A DNA stretch of 64,000 nt from WLMZ01 sp043753895 (GTDB lineage Bacteria; Actinomycetota; Acidimicrobiia; Acidimicrobiales; Ilumatobacteraceae), in contig JAYUWK010000133.1 in the NCBI GenBank assembly GCA_043753895.1, forward strand, positions 9,901-73,900, given 5' to 3'. Positions 32,432-42,682 of the stretch are shown here, one piece after another; the stretch's first letter is position 1, and each line of letters begins with the position of its first letter. The position numbers were made by a program, and so were the translations under genes. The notes beneath the pieces were generated by a model. That model searched no databases and was not told where the DNA came from. It was given only the letters and a program-made list of their open reading frames with translations.

Positions 32432-34884
32432 GGCCTGATGTCCCACACATTCGCGAGGTGGGCCATCACAGTCTGGGTCAGCAGCGAGTAGAGGGGTGCT
32501 TTGTAATGCACGCCATCTGGCTGGAATTGATCGAGGTATTGCAGGGCCACATCCTGCCAATCGAGCACCGAGATGTTCGGCCGATCGCGTACAACGCGCA
32601 ACAAGGCTTGGTTGTAGGCGGTGGACGCGTCGAGCGACCACGCCGTGGTGGCGCTGACGAGTACCGGAGTGATCCAAACGGTGGGCTCCTCACCGATTGC
32701 GTCCGCGATCAAGCGAATCCGCACAGACGGATCGACGCCATCGCGGTGTGTCTCCATCGCGTCCTCGGAGCTCAGCGCGATGACCCAGCACACAGATTTG
32801 TTCGGCAGCACCAACCGAAAGTCTTTTATGACCTGCAGGGCCGACGTGCCTCCATTGGCAGCGCTCGTTGCTCCTCGGCCATTCGCGAAGTCCAAATACG
32901 CCACCGCGCCAGTTGCCGCATATAAGTCGCGGAAGGCCGAAAACGTCATTCCGAGGTTGCTGTCGCCGAGGTGCACGATGGTGTCGCAGACCGGTCGCGC
33001 CGGCGCCACGGTGGTCGTCGGTGCGGCTGGTGTCGAGGCTGCAGCCGGCGACCCGGCTGCTGAGGAAAGGTAGTAGGCGAGGCCCGACGGGATGATGTTG
33101 TCGGTGGGCTCCACCGCTGTCGTGGGCCCCATCGCCGCCGTGTGCACCTTTGCGTCCGCCTCCAGGGTTGGATGCCCAACGGCCACTGCCGTGATCACTG
33201 CTTGCTCGGGCTGGCCTTGGCCGAGCTGTACCATCACTACGCCGAGCGACAGGGTGATCAGGGCCACGGGCACCGTCACGGAAGGTCGTAACCAACGGAC
33301 AAGTCGCTGGCGCAACCTCGCCGGCCCCTTGCTCGACCACCACTGGATCGCGATCGCGGCAGCGACGGCGATCACAAGCGGATCGATCATGTGGCGAAAG
33401 CGTTCTTGTTCGCCGAGTTCACCGGTCACACCAACGGCAAAGGTCCACGCGGTGGTGAAACCCGTGAGGGCGATGATTGTTGAGCGCGTCAGGTTGGTGG
33501 TGCGGGACCGAAGGATCAGCCAAAGGTGCCGAGCGCCGCCCACCAAGACGACGACTGTGGCAATAATGACGAGTATCGACACTGGGCTCTCGTGCGGGCT
33601 GTACCAACCCGAGCGAGCCTTCCAGGACGCGGGCATGGGCGGGTGGGCGACGGCGACGAACAGAATGTTGCTCACCGTGTCGATCGCTTCCACGACCGGG
33701 GAGCTGACTCGACCGCTGTCGGAGGGAACGCAGAACCAATTGTTCACGGCCCAGAGCCGCGCCGTGAACCAAGCGCCGGGCCGGGCCCGAATGAGTGCGA
33801 GCGCGTCGCTGCCGGCACGATCGAAGACAGGGAGATAGCACTCGTAGTTGAAGTTCGGCGTCGGCGATGGCGATGGAACGACTGAGGTGGGGGCCGGATA
33901 ACGCATCCGTTGGGTGAGTACGGCATCGGTGTGGGAGGCCGCGCACGGGGGCATGACTGGCTCATAGCCGGCGTAGTCCGAGAATGGTCCAACGACGGCC
34001 ACACCACTGATCGTGCCGGCCTCGTGCAACTTAGCGATGTCCTGAGGAGCAACCGCAGGCCCGACGGATCGCAGTAAGTTCATTCCAGTCCACGACGACA
34101 GTGATGACTCACCGAAGAGAACCTGATTCTTCGCTGACCAGCCTCCGATCACGAGCAGCGGAATGCCGATGGCCGCCACCATGGTACGACGCGAAATTGT
34201 TCCACGGCGGGTCCACAACGCCACGGCGAGGACGACGGCCAGCCAGAGCGGGTGATACAGACTGCGGGTCATCGCGATGACCGTCGCCACGACGGATCCA
34301 GCGAGCACCATCCGCGATCGATCGGGCCGCCGGGCAAGGAGGCAGACCATGAGCGCCAGAAGTGCAGCAACAGGAAGTTCGTACAGTTCGTCAAACCCGT
34401 GCATCAGCATGGCCCGGTTGGCCGAGCAAATGAGCGCGATCACAACGGCCGTGCGGCGATTCATGCCAAGCGTGACGAGCAGGGTGGCGATACAACCTGC
34501 CAGGACCATGCCGCTGATGAGCATGAATAGTTGTATGGACTGGGCGAGATTCAGCGGGCTCCAACGGCCGAGTGAACCCACGAGCAGATTCCACCCAGGA
34601 GGTTGGATGTGCAGATACCAGACGCTACGAAGCGGATGAGCGATGAGCGCTGGCAGCGGCGCCAGCTGCCAGAGAGACTCTCCCGAGGCGTTGAAGGTCT
34701 GGCCGGTGAAGGCGGCAATGCAGTAAATGGTCGCCCACAGTGCGGCGCTCGCACCGGCGGGCGAACGAAGCGCTGACTTCAGCCGTGAGCTCAGCGCAGA
34801 GGGGATGCCGGGAGGCGTGCTCTCGGTCTGGCCGAGTCTGTAGGAATGAGGTGGCGCGTCCCCAGCGAGGCGCTCGTTGTACAT
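32428..34884 (-). CDS. polytopic membrane protein (glycosyltransferase-39-like) fused to an SGNH hydrolase-like domain
   Basis: 818 residues. Residues 45-560 contain some 12 hydrophobic helices and a GT-C-like lumenal loop pattern (SLWQLAPLPALIAHPLRSVWYLHIQPPGWNLLVGSLG), suggesting a lipid-linked sugar transferase. A Pro/Ala/Thr-rich linker (about 610-640) leads to a C-terminal SGNH-like domain: VHLGDSNLGM near 650 (block I serine) and DGVHYKAPLY near 797 (Asp and His of block V). It is co-translated with the acyltransferase, so joint decoration of a surface glycan is a reasonable inference. Confidence 0.7.
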   Translation of the reverse strand: MYNERLAGDAPPHSYRLGQTESTPPGIPSALSSRLKSALRSPAGASAALWATIYCIAAFTGQTFNASGESLWQLAPLPALIAHPLRSVWYLHIQPPGWNLLVGSLGRWSPLNLAQSIQLFMLISGMVLAGCIATLLVTLGMNRRTAVVIALICSANRAMLMHGFDELYELPVAALLALMVCLLARRPDRSRMVLAGSVVATVIAMTRSLYHPLWLAVVLAVALWTRRGTISRRTMVAAIGIPLLVIGGWSAKNQVLFGESSLSSWTGMNLLRSVGPAVAPQDIAKLHEAGTISGVAVVGPFSDYAGYEPVMPPCAASHTDAVLTQRMRYPAPTSVVPSPSPTPNFNYECYLPVFDRAGSDALALIRARPGAWFTARLWAVNNWFCVPSDSGRVSSPVVEAIDTVSNILFVAVAHPPMPASWKARSGWYSPHESPVSILVIIATVVVLVGGARHLWLILRSRTTNLTRSTIIALTGFTTAWTFAVGVTGELGEQERFRHMIDPLVIAVAAAIAIQWWSSKGPARLRQRLVRWLRPSVTVPVALITLSLGVVMVQLGQGQPEQAVITAVAVGHPTLEADAKVHTAAMGPTTAVEPTDNIIPSGLAYYLSSAAGSPAAASTPAAPTTTVAPARPVCDTIVHLGDSNLGMTFSAFRDLYAATGAVAYLDFANGRGATSAANGGTSALQVIKDFRLVLPNKSVCWVIALSSEDAMETHRDGVDPSVRIRLIADAIGEEPTVWITPVLVSATTAWSLDASTAYNQALLRVVRDRPNISVLDWQDVALQYLDQFQPDGVHYKAPLYSLLTQTVMAHLANVWDIRP

Positions 34885-35052
34885 AGAGTTTAGCCCATCG
34901 TTCTATTTCGCTCCACAGCACGCGCGCACGGAGCGTTGCGCCGTGCCCGTCGCACAAAGCACCGTACTTGACCGACAGGCGACATGCCGTGCGTGAGGTG
35001 ATTGACGGCGTGACGGGGGCGACGCGTGAACTGGCATATCATCTGCCACTAG

Positions 35053-35079
35053 TTTGTGTGCGTCAATCCGCACAGCAAA
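35053..35079 (+). promoter_or_regulatory. hairpin in the leader of the gene at 35094
   Basis: TTTG plus TGTGCG (35053-35062) pairs with CGCACA (35069-35074) and CAAA (35076-35079), with loop TCAATC and one bulged G. It ends 14 nt before the start codon, so it would be in the 5' leader or serve as an operator. Confidence 0.4.
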
Positions 35080-35093
35080 GGGACCCCGTCACC

Positions 35094-35729
35094 ATGTCGA
35101 GCGAAGCCACCCCACGTCTCATCTGCGACATGCGCGACGTGCGCTACGGCGAAGTGTTGGCCGTCTACCTCCGCGACAGTGGTCTCGAGGCCGAGGTGTA
35201 CGGCACACAGATGCTGAATGACTGCCCGCAGGAATTGTGGGACACACTCGATGCCCCGACCATCGCTGCCGAGATGGGTGCCGTGATAGTCAAGCTCAAC
35301 GGGCCGCGTTACTGGATGCTTGATGGTCTCGGCCAGAAGGTAGCTGTCGTGGATCCGGTCTTGCGTGACTTCAACGGGCTGATGATGCGCCGTATCGCGG
35401 TGGTGAACCTCGGCGACAGCCCGGCCGTCCAGCCATACGTGGACCGATACGTGAACCGTGGCGCGGTGTTCTTTTTCGATGCCGGTTCGCCGGTGTACGA
35501 ACTCGCCAATGCCGACGGTCTGGCGTACGTGATGCAGGCCTACTGCGTCGCTGTCGATCCATCGCTGAACCAGGACAATCTCGCCGCGCTCGGCGACCGT
35601 CTTGCGCTGCCCGAGGGCTGGACGTTTCGCACGCGGATCCTCGACGAGGAACTGGTGGTGGACACCAGCGCCACCATCGCCACCGTGCTTCAAGACGAAC
35701 TCGAGAACACCTATACCCTTCCGTCGTGA
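35094..35729 (+). CDS. conserved-looking protein of unknown function
   Basis: 211 residues, no signal peptide or membrane segment. The composition is that of a soluble alpha/beta protein. The block NGPRYWMLDGLGQKVAVVDPVL and RRIAVVNLGDSPAVQPYVDRYVNRG looks conserved in type, but I cannot name the family. The ATG at 35094 is preceded by AAAGGGA 12 nt upstream. It precedes a flavin monooxygenase after a 111-bp gap. Confidence 0.7.
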   Translation: MSSEATPRLICDMRDVRYGEVLAVYLRDSGLEAEVYGTQMLNDCPQELWDTLDAPTIAAEMGAVIVKLNGPRYWMLDGLGQKVAVVDPVLRDFNGLMMRRIAVVNLGDSPAVQPYVDRYVNRGAVFFFDAGSPVYELANADGLAYVMQAYCVAVDPSLNQDNLAALGDRLALPEGWTFRTRILDEELVVDTSATIATVLQDELENTYTLPS

Positions 35730-35840
35730 TCAGCGTGAGCCGGCCACCGGTGCTGTCGTAGGGACGAACGACCCTGTTCGGCGCTACCGCGCGGCGCGAC
35801 AATCGCACGATGGAGTCCTGAACCGAAGGTTGGTAGCCGA

Positions 35841-37343
35841 ATGAGTCAGACCGCAACGCTTGGCCAAGACGGCGCTGTGCGCACCGAGCACTTCGACGTG
35901 ATCATCGTCGGTGCCGGCATTTCCGGTGTTGGTGGCGCGTATCACCTGTCGCAACAGTGTCCCGAGAAGTCCTTCGTGGTGCTCGAGGGACTCGAGAGTT
36001 TCGGCGGTACCTGGCAGATGCACCGCTATCCCGGCATTCGTTCCGACAGCGATCTCTACACCTTCGGATACCGCTTCAAGCCATGGACCGGCGCGCCGAT
36101 CGCGACGGCTGAGGAAATCCTGAAGTACATGGGCGAGGCCATCACCGAGAACCACCTCGCGCCGCACATCCGTTATCAGCACCGCATCACGAGCGCGAGT
36201 TGGAGCAGCGCGACGAACCTCTGGACGCTCGAGGCAACACGCAGCGACACGGGCGAATCACTGCGGTTCACCACCAACTTCTTGTGGATGTGTCAGGGCT
36301 ACTACCGCCACTCGCAGGGTTACACGCCGGAATGGGCTGGCATGGATCGCTACTCCGGCACCATCGTGCACCCGCAGACGTGGCCCAAGGATCTGGACTA
36401 CGCAGGCAAGCAGGTCATTGTCATCGGGTCGGGCGCGACTACCGCCACGCTCGTGCCGGCCATCACCGGCGAATGTGCGCACGTGACCGTGCTGCAACGG
36501 TCGCCCACCTATTTCTGGACAGGACGGAACGCGAACGAACTGGCGGACACGCTGCGCGAGATCGACATCGACGAAACGTGGATCCACGAAATCGTGCGCA
36601 AGAAGATCCTGCACGATCAACAGGTGGTCACGCAGCTGTCGTTCGACGAGCCCGAGCTCGTGAAGCACGAGTTGATCGAAGTTGTGCGCACGTTCCTGGG
36701 TCCCGACTACGACGTGGAGAAGCACTTCACCCCGCACTATCGCCCGTGGCGCCAGCGCCTTGCCTTCGTGCCCGACGGTGATCTGTTCCAAGGGATCGCC
36801 TCGGGGGAGGCATCGATGGTGACTGACGAAATCGACACCTTCACCGAGAAAGGCATCCTGTTGAAGTCCGGCCAAGAGCTAGAAGCCGACATCATCGTGA
36901 CCGCCACGGGCTTCAACCTTAGCGTGCTCGGTGACATCGCCTTCACCATCGATGACAAACCGCTGGTGTTCAGTGACACCGTCACCTACCGCGGGATGAT
37001 GTTCACCGGTATCCCCAACATGCTTTGGGTGTTCGGCTATTTCCGTGCGAGTTGGACGCTACGTGCCGACCTGATCAGCGACTTCGTGTGTCGACTGCTG
37101 CAGCACATGGACGAGCTCGGGGCGCGTCGGGTCACTCCATCGCTGCGCGCCATCGATGCCGGCGATCCTGTGCTCGACTGGATGGATCCGGAGAACTTCA
37201 ATCCGGGGTACCTCATGCGCAGTATGCATCTGCTCCCCAAGCGACTGGACAAACCCGAGTGGCAGCACAGCCAGGATTACTGGGTCGAGAAAGACAGCAT
37301 GCCCGCGGCCGACCTCGACGATGGGTGTCTTGTCTACGAGTGA
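35841..37343 (+). CDS. flavin-containing monooxygenase (Baeyer-Villiger/FMO type)
   Basis: 500 residues. FAD motif VIIVGAGISGVGGAYHL (residues 20-36), the FMO region ESFGGTWQMHRYPGIRSDSDLYTFGY, a second nucleotide motif VIVIGSGATTATLVPAI (about 195-211) for NADPH, and the ATGF end motif in DIIVTATGFNLSVLGD. It uses NADPH and oxygen to insert one oxygen atom into ketones or heteroatoms. Its 3' end overlaps the convergent LLM gene by 10 bp. Confidence 0.92.
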   Translation: MSQTATLGQDGAVRTEHFDVIIVGAGISGVGGAYHLSQQCPEKSFVVLEGLESFGGTWQMHRYPGIRSDSDLYTFGYRFKPWTGAPIATAEEILKYMGEAITENHLAPHIRYQHRITSASWSSATNLWTLEATRSDTGESLRFTTNFLWMCQGYYRHSQGYTPEWAGMDRYSGTIVHPQTWPKDLDYAGKQVIVIGSGATTATLVPAITGECAHVTVLQRSPTYFWTGRNANELADTLREIDIDETWIHEIVRKKILHDQQVVTQLSFDEPELVKHELIEVVRTFLGPDYDVEKHFTPHYRPWRQRLAFVPDGDLFQGIASGEASMVTDEIDTFTEKGILLKSGQELEADIIVTATGFNLSVLGDIAFTIDDKPLVFSDTVTYRGMMFTGIPNMLWVFGYFRASWTLRADLISDFVCRLLQHMDELGARRVTPSLRAIDAGDPVLDWMDPENFNPGYLMRSMHLLPKRLDKPEWQHSQDYWVEKDSMPAADLDDGCLVYE

Positions 37344-38182
37344 TACTGCTCGATCAGCGATGCGTATGCATCGAGTGTCTGCAGGGCAGCGGCCTCAGAC
37401 GTCGGTGGTAGGCCGAGCACACACCGGGTGAAACCCAGTTCGGCGTAGGCGTCGATGGTCTTGGCGTCACCGGGGCAACCGAACACACCCAGTTCGAAGT
37501 CGTCGGGATTTCGTCCGGCATCCTCGAGCGCCAGACGGAGTTGGGGGAGCTTCTCGCTGATGTCGCGGCGACCGTGAATGGGCATCCAACCATCGCAGTA
37601 TTCGGCGAGGTGGCGAAACGTGATGGGGCCGCCAGCGCCGCCCATCAGCACCGGCGGATGCGGCTTCTGTACGGGCTTGGGCCAACTCCACGATTCGCTG
37701 AAGTTCACGAACGTGCCCGTGTACGAGGCTTCGTCTTTGGTCCAGAGTTCCTTCATCGCCAACACGGTTTCGCGCGCCGCACTGCGGCGCGTGCGCGGGT
37801 TCACGCCGTGGTGTTCCATCTCCTCCTCGTTCCAGCCCACGCCGATGCCGAACAGGAACCGACCGTTGGACACGAGATCGAGCGAGGCAACGGTCTTGGC
37901 GAGCGTGATCGGGTGATGCTGGGCCACCAACGACACGCCGGTACCGACCAACAGCCGCGTGGTGACTGCGGCTGCAGTGGTGAGCGCGACATAGGGGTCG
38001 AGGGTGCGACGGTATTCGTCGGGCAATGGTGCCCCGCCCGGCCACGGGCTGCGGCGATTTGTGGGGATGTGTGTGTGTTCGGTGACCCACAGCGATTCGA
38101 AGTCGCGGTCTTGCATCTCGCGGGCGAGACGGCCGATGCCGATCGACAAGTCGGTGGGAAAGATCAGGGCTCCGATACGCAT
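37334..38182 (-). CDS. LLM-class F420-dependent oxidoreductase
   Basis: 282 residues of the luciferase-like TIM barrel. MRIGALIFPTDLSIG opens the barrel, followed by LWVTEHTHIP and RLLVGTGVSLVAQHHPITLAKTVASLDLVSNGRFLFGIGVGWNEEEMEHHG, the class signature. It belongs to the actinobacterial TIGR03619-like group that uses F420H2. Start ATG at 38182 is preferred over the upstream start at 38242 because the fold begins there. Confidence 0.9.
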   Translation of the reverse strand: MRIGALIFPTDLSIGIGRLAREMQDRDFESLWVTEHTHIPTNRRSPWPGGAPLPDEYRRTLDPYVALTTAAAVTTRLLVGTGVSLVAQHHPITLAKTVASLDLVSNGRFLFGIGVGWNEEEMEHHGVNPRTRRSAARETVLAMKELWTKDEASYTGTFVNFSESWSWPKPVQKPHPPVLMGGAGGPITFRHLAEYCDGWMPIHGRRDISEKLPQLRLALEDAGRNPDDFELGVFGCPGDAKTIDAYAELGFTRCVLGLPPTSEAAALQTLDAYASLIEQYHS

Positions 38183-38295
38183 GGCGCGAACAATACGCCC
38201 GGGTGACGCCTCGGCGCGCCGAAGTGGCGCTCCAGAGGCCACTCATGGCCCCGTACAGCGCTACTTTGCGAATCGAACTTCGCCAGTCGAACGGG

Positions 38296-39615
38296 TCAGG
38301 GGCCGGTGAAGAGCGAGCCGCGCGAGCGTTGGTCGACGGTGCTGCCGGCCTTGCGCTCGGCCTCGCGATTCTTCACCTCGGCGCGGCCCACGACCTGGTG
38401 GTGCACCTCGTCGGGGCCATCGGCGAGACGAAGTGTGCGCTGACTGTGCCACATCTCGGCGAGCGGGAACCACTGCGAGATGCCCGCGGCGCCGTGCATC
38501 TGGATCGCTTCGTCGATGATGTCGCAACACTTTTCGGGGACCATGGCCTTCACGGCGCTTACCCACACGCGCGCCTCCGCGTTGCCGAGCGTGTCCATCG
38601 CTTTCGCGGCGCGCAGCACCATGAGACGCATCGCCTCGACCTCGATACGAGCACGGGAGACGAGTTCCATGTTCTTGCCGAGGTTGATCAGCTTCTTACC
38701 GAAGCCCTCACGGCTGAGGCCGCGATCGACCATCATCTCGATGGCCCGCTCGGCGGCTCCGATGGAGCGCATGCAGTGATGGATACGGCCGGGCCCGAGG
38801 CGCACCTGGGAGATCTCGAAACCGCGACCCTCGCCCCACAGCACGTTGTTCTTCGGTACGCGAACGTCGTTGAAGCGGATGTGCATGTGCCCGTGCGGCG
38901 CATCGTCGGCGCCGAACACCTGCATCGGCTCGACGATCTCGACACCGGGAGTGTCCATCGGCACGAGGATCTGTGACTGCTGCTTGTAGGTGTCGGCGTC
39001 AGGGTTGGTGCGCACCATCGTGATCATGATCTTGCAGCGCGGATCGCCGGCGCCGGAGATGTAGAACTTGGAGCCATTGATGACCCATTCGTCGCCGTCG
39101 AGCACGGCACTCGTCTGGATCTGCTTGGCGTCGCTGCTCATCACTCCGGGTTCGGTCATTGCATACGCCGAACGAATCTCGCCACGTAGCAGCGGCTCGA
39201 GCCACTGCTTCTTCTGTTCGGGGGTGCCGACGCGTTCGATGACTTCCATGTTGCCGGTGTCGGGCGCCGAACAATTTAGGCACTCTGACGCCAGGCGGTT
39301 CTTGCCGAGTTCGTTGGCGATGTACGCGTAGTCGAGGTTGCTGAGGCCGTGCCCGGTCTCGGCGTTGGGCAAGAAGAAGTTCCACAGGCCGAGTTCGCGT
39401 GCTTTGGCCTTGGCGGTATCGAGCAGTTCCAGTTGCCCGGGTGCCCAGCTCCATCGGTCGGAGCGGTTGGCGCCGAGCCGGTAGAACTCCTCGGTGATTG
39501 GATCGACCACGTCGCGAATGAATGCAACCACAGCGTCGTAGAGCGGACGAACCCCTTCGGACATCCTCAGGTCGAGGTCGTCCATGTTGGCCATCTTGAG
39601 TGCGCCACCAACCAT
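38296..39615 (-). CDS. acyl-CoA dehydrogenase (ACAD10/11-like)
   Basis: 439 residues. The middle domain shows YAMTEPGVMSSDAKQIQTSA and WVINGSKFYISGAGDP, typical of FAD-binding acyl-CoA dehydrogenases. The C-terminal region holds AIQMHGAAGISQWFPLAEMW, where the catalytic base region lies. PLWNFFLP and the length put it near the ACAD10/11 group. The ATG at 39615 is used although the frame is open far upstream. Likely role: fatty-acid or hydroxy-acyl-CoA beta-oxidation, together with the acyl-CoA synthetases of the window. Confidence 0.9.
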   Translation of the reverse strand: MVGGALKMANMDDLDLRMSEGVRPLYDAVVAFIRDVVDPITEEFYRLGANRSDRWSWAPGQLELLDTAKAKARELGLWNFFLPNAETGHGLSNLDYAYIANELGKNRLASECLNCSAPDTGNMEVIERVGTPEQKKQWLEPLLRGEIRSAYAMTEPGVMSSDAKQIQTSAVLDGDEWVINGSKFYISGAGDPRCKIMITMVRTNPDADTYKQQSQILVPMDTPGVEIVEPMQVFGADDAPHGHMHIRFNDVRVPKNNVLWGEGRGFEISQVRLGPGRIHHCMRSIGAAERAIEMMVDRGLSREGFGKKLINLGKNMELVSRARIEVEAMRLMVLRAAKAMDTLGNAEARVWVSAVKAMVPEKCCDIIDEAIQMHGAAGISQWFPLAEMWHSQRTLRLADGPDEVHHQVVGRAEVKNREAERKAGSTVDQRSRGSLFTGP

Positions 39616-39647
39616 GTCTGTTCTCCATTCGCGATCGTTCGATGAAC

Positions 39648-41020
39648 TCACACCGACCGTAATCGGGATGACCCCCGGGTGCCGCACTGCGCATAGCGAT
39701 GCGACGTACTCAGGCCTCGTGAGTTGGTTCTGTCGTTGAGTTTCCAGGGGCGCGACGGTCGAGGCTCCTGGGCCGTGACTTGTGTGGTCACCTCGGCCGT
39801 CTCCATGTTCAGATGGCCCCGCTGGGTCGAGAACCAGCGCACATATCGATTCGTGAGCGGCGACGCAGTGATGCCGTGCGCGAAGACGCTGAGCAGCGCG
39901 GTGAACGTGGCGACCTGCACGATGCGTGGCGTACCGTGCAGTCCCGATTCCTCGACAATGGTGAGCATGAACACGATTGTGGCAAGACCGCGTGGCCCGA
40001 ACCATCCGGCGAATGCCATCGTGGGGCGCGCCGCGCCACTGCCGACGAGCGCGATGGCTACAGGAAGGATGCGCACGACGGTGAGGCTGAGTACGGCGTA
40101 CAACACGGTTGCGAGATCGAGATGTGGAATGGCGTCAGCGATCACGAGGGCACCGAACACGAAGAAGGTGCACGCGCTGAGCACCTGACCCACTTCTTCC
40201 GAAAAGGCTGTGTTCTCGTGGGCGTGTCGGCCCACGATGCGGCCATAGAGCAACCCGGCGACGAAGCACGCGATGAAACCGCTGCCGCCGAGCTTGTCAG
40301 TTGCCACGTACGCCAGCGCCGCAGATGCCGGCGGCACGACCTGTTGCCAGTGTTGCTCCATCCAGCCGCGCCGTGTCGCGTGCACGAGAATGGCCCCGCT
40401 GATCAAAGCAACGACAACGCCTACGACCGTGGCGATGCCCACCTCTTTGACGAGATCAATGACGATCTGGCCATCGAAGCTCGGCCGCTGCTCAAGCTCG
40501 GCCATCGCCAAGTCGGCGAACAACAGCGGCACGCAGATGCCGTCGTTCAGCCCACTCTCTACGTTCAGTCCTTGGCGGATGGGTGAGGGCAACCGCTGAT
40601 CAGACACGACTGCTTGGCCGAGCGCAGCGTCGGTGGGCGCCAGCAGTACCGCCAAGATCAGTGCCTCGAACACCCCGAGTCCCGAAAACAACGGCACGCG
40701 ACGACTGTGCCGAGGATGATGGTCAGGGGCAGGCCAAGAGCGAGAAGGCGCACTGGCACCGATGATTCGCGGACGAGCGCGCGTGTGTCGAGATCGGCTG
40801 CGTCGGTGAACAGCACGAGCGCGAGCGTGGCCTCGGCCAACAGGCGAATGCCAACTGGAGTGAGGCCGGTGCGTAACGCATCGAGCCCGTTGGTGCCGAG
40901 CACGTAGCCCAAGACAACGGAGACCATCGCCGCGGTGACGACGGTGCCCTTGAGCCGACGCGAGAACGCCGCGTATCCGATGAGGATTGCCGCAGTGAGT
41001 GCAATTGTCCAGCCGCCCAT
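39648..41020 (-). pseudogene. CPA1-type Na+/H+ antiporter, interrupted by a frameshift
   Basis: Two overlapping frames together make one antiporter. The first (41020 to 40658) has helices 1-5 and ends ...LTIILGTVVA before going out of frame; the second (from about 40697 to 39648) continues PLFSGLGVFEALILAVLLAPTDAALG, the ion-binding PTD motif of the NhaP/CPA1 family. The break is near 40688-40697. A one-base error in the assembly and a real loss-of-function mutation are both possible; all other parts look intact, which favours a recent event or an error. Confidence 0.75.
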
Positions 41021-41046
41021 GAGTCAGCTGCCGACGATCCAGGCCG

Positions 41047-42583
41047 TCAGGCTCGTGCTAGCAGTCCGAGCTCGCGGGCACGAGTGACAGCCTCGCAGCG
41101 CGATGTCACGAACAGCTTGCGGTAGATGTTGCGCAGGTGTGACTTCACAGTGTTCAACGATACGTATAATTCGTCGGCCAACTCGGGATTCGAGAGGCGG
41201 GTGGGCAGGAGCCGCAGCAACTGCATCTCGCGCTCGCTCAGTATCTCCGGTGTGCCGCGTAGCGCCGGCGTGGTCTTACCGCGCTGGGACAGCGTGATCA
41301 CATGCGCCAACTCGGCAGACGGAGCGCTGCGTTGCACGGCCTCGTAGAGCGGGAGCAGGTCGCGCTGCAGGGCAAACGTCATGCGGTAACCGGCGGCCAG
41401 CCCGGTGGACAACGCCCGCTCGACGTGTTGGCGTGCGACGGCCAAGTCGCCGAGCTGCACTGGATGGTCGCCTCGACCTGCAGTGACCGCGCCAGTATCT
41501 CGGGTCCGGGAACGAGCGCGCCCCACATCGCATGGCCTTCGCGGTAGTCCGTCGATGATCGCGACCTGCAGCGGCGCCCCGTTTTGTCGCCAGAGCCCGA
41601 CGGCGTGCGCGGCGCGACGCGCGCCGTCCACTACGTCGCCTGTTTCGATGTGTACCTCGGCGAGTATGCCGTCAGCGGCAGCCATGAGCAGCGTGGGGCA
41701 TGCCGGCGTCTCCACGATGCTGTCGATCATGTGGCTGGCCTCGTCGAAACATTCGCCGAGACGCAGCACTCGGGCCAGGGTCAGCCGGGCGCGGAGCCCG
41801 ATCTCATTCGATGGTATCCGGCCGACCAACTCGCCAACACGTGCAGCGAACGCCCGAGCACCGGCAAGGCCGCCTTGAATGGCTGCGAGCATGCACCGTA
41901 TGAGCAGTGCCCGCGCGCGGGTGTCGATCTCGTGTGCCTCGAGCATTCGTTCGAGACGGTCGAGCAGATCGAGGACGGACTCGCCGAGGCCGGCGAATGC
42001 GAGTGCCTCGATGTAACCCATCGTGCGGTCGGTATCGGCCAAAACGAACGAGTCGGAAATCGTCGCGATCGCCAAGCGTATGAGCGCCACTTGGCCGTTG
42101 CTGAAGAGCGTGAAGTGATTGGCCAGCACCATCTCGACCGTGCGCTGTTCGTCGGCGGCGAGGAGCGCGTGCTCGAGCGCATCGGCGGGTCGCTGCTCGG
42201 CGTCGTACTAATCAGCGGCGCGTCGGTGCAGGGCGCGGAAGGCATCGATGCGTACCGCTGGCCCTCGCCCTGGTCACCGCCCGCATGGCGTAGGGCGTGC
42301 AGCACCTCATCGCGCAACGCCAGCCGAACCTTAGCCACACTGTCGATCAACGCCCGCCAGAAGAGCGCCGGCTCGTTCTCGCTCGGGCTCAACGAGAGCC
42401 ACACCCACGACTGCGGTGGGCGTTGTTCGAGCCACTAGCGAACCAAGGTGGTCTTGCCCGATCCCGGTGGTGCGGAGACGAGCGTGATCTTCGCTCCCGT
42501 GCCCGGGCCGAGCCGGTGAGAGAGGTGTGGACGCGGTGCATGACCCGTGGGTAACGCCCGGGATCGAAGTCGTGTTGCGACAA
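41047..42583 (-). pseudogene. degraded LuxR-family (LAL/MalT-like) transcriptional regulator
   Basis: The C-terminal part (42132 to 41047) is a long helical region ending in a LuxR helix-turn-helix: LSEREMQLLRLLPTRLSNPELADELYVSLNTVKSHLRNIYRKL. Upstream the ATPase part is visible in other frames: APPGSGKTTLVR (Walker A) at about 42440-42480, then an in-frame TAG, then WLEQRPPQSWVWLSLSPSENEPALFWRAL. A frameshift separates it from the helical region (42200-42250), and another irregular stretch is near 41480-41560. Several independent lesions make this a true pseudogene. Confidence 0.8.
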
Positions 42584-42682
42584 CCGTCGACACGGTCACG
42601 CTCGTGTACTTTGGGTTACAGGCAAACTATACGTGGGTCTCGAAAATCCCCGCAATCGCTGGCAGCGACGGCTCCGCTTCGC

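Noticed and set aside
40685..40697. Antiporter break as another selenocysteine site
   Set aside because: The two halves are in different frames, so it is a frameshift and not a recoded TGA.
42440..42480. TAG after the Walker A motif as pyrrolysine
   Set aside because: The gene has further frameshifts, so it is a pseudogene; nothing points to a Pyl system.
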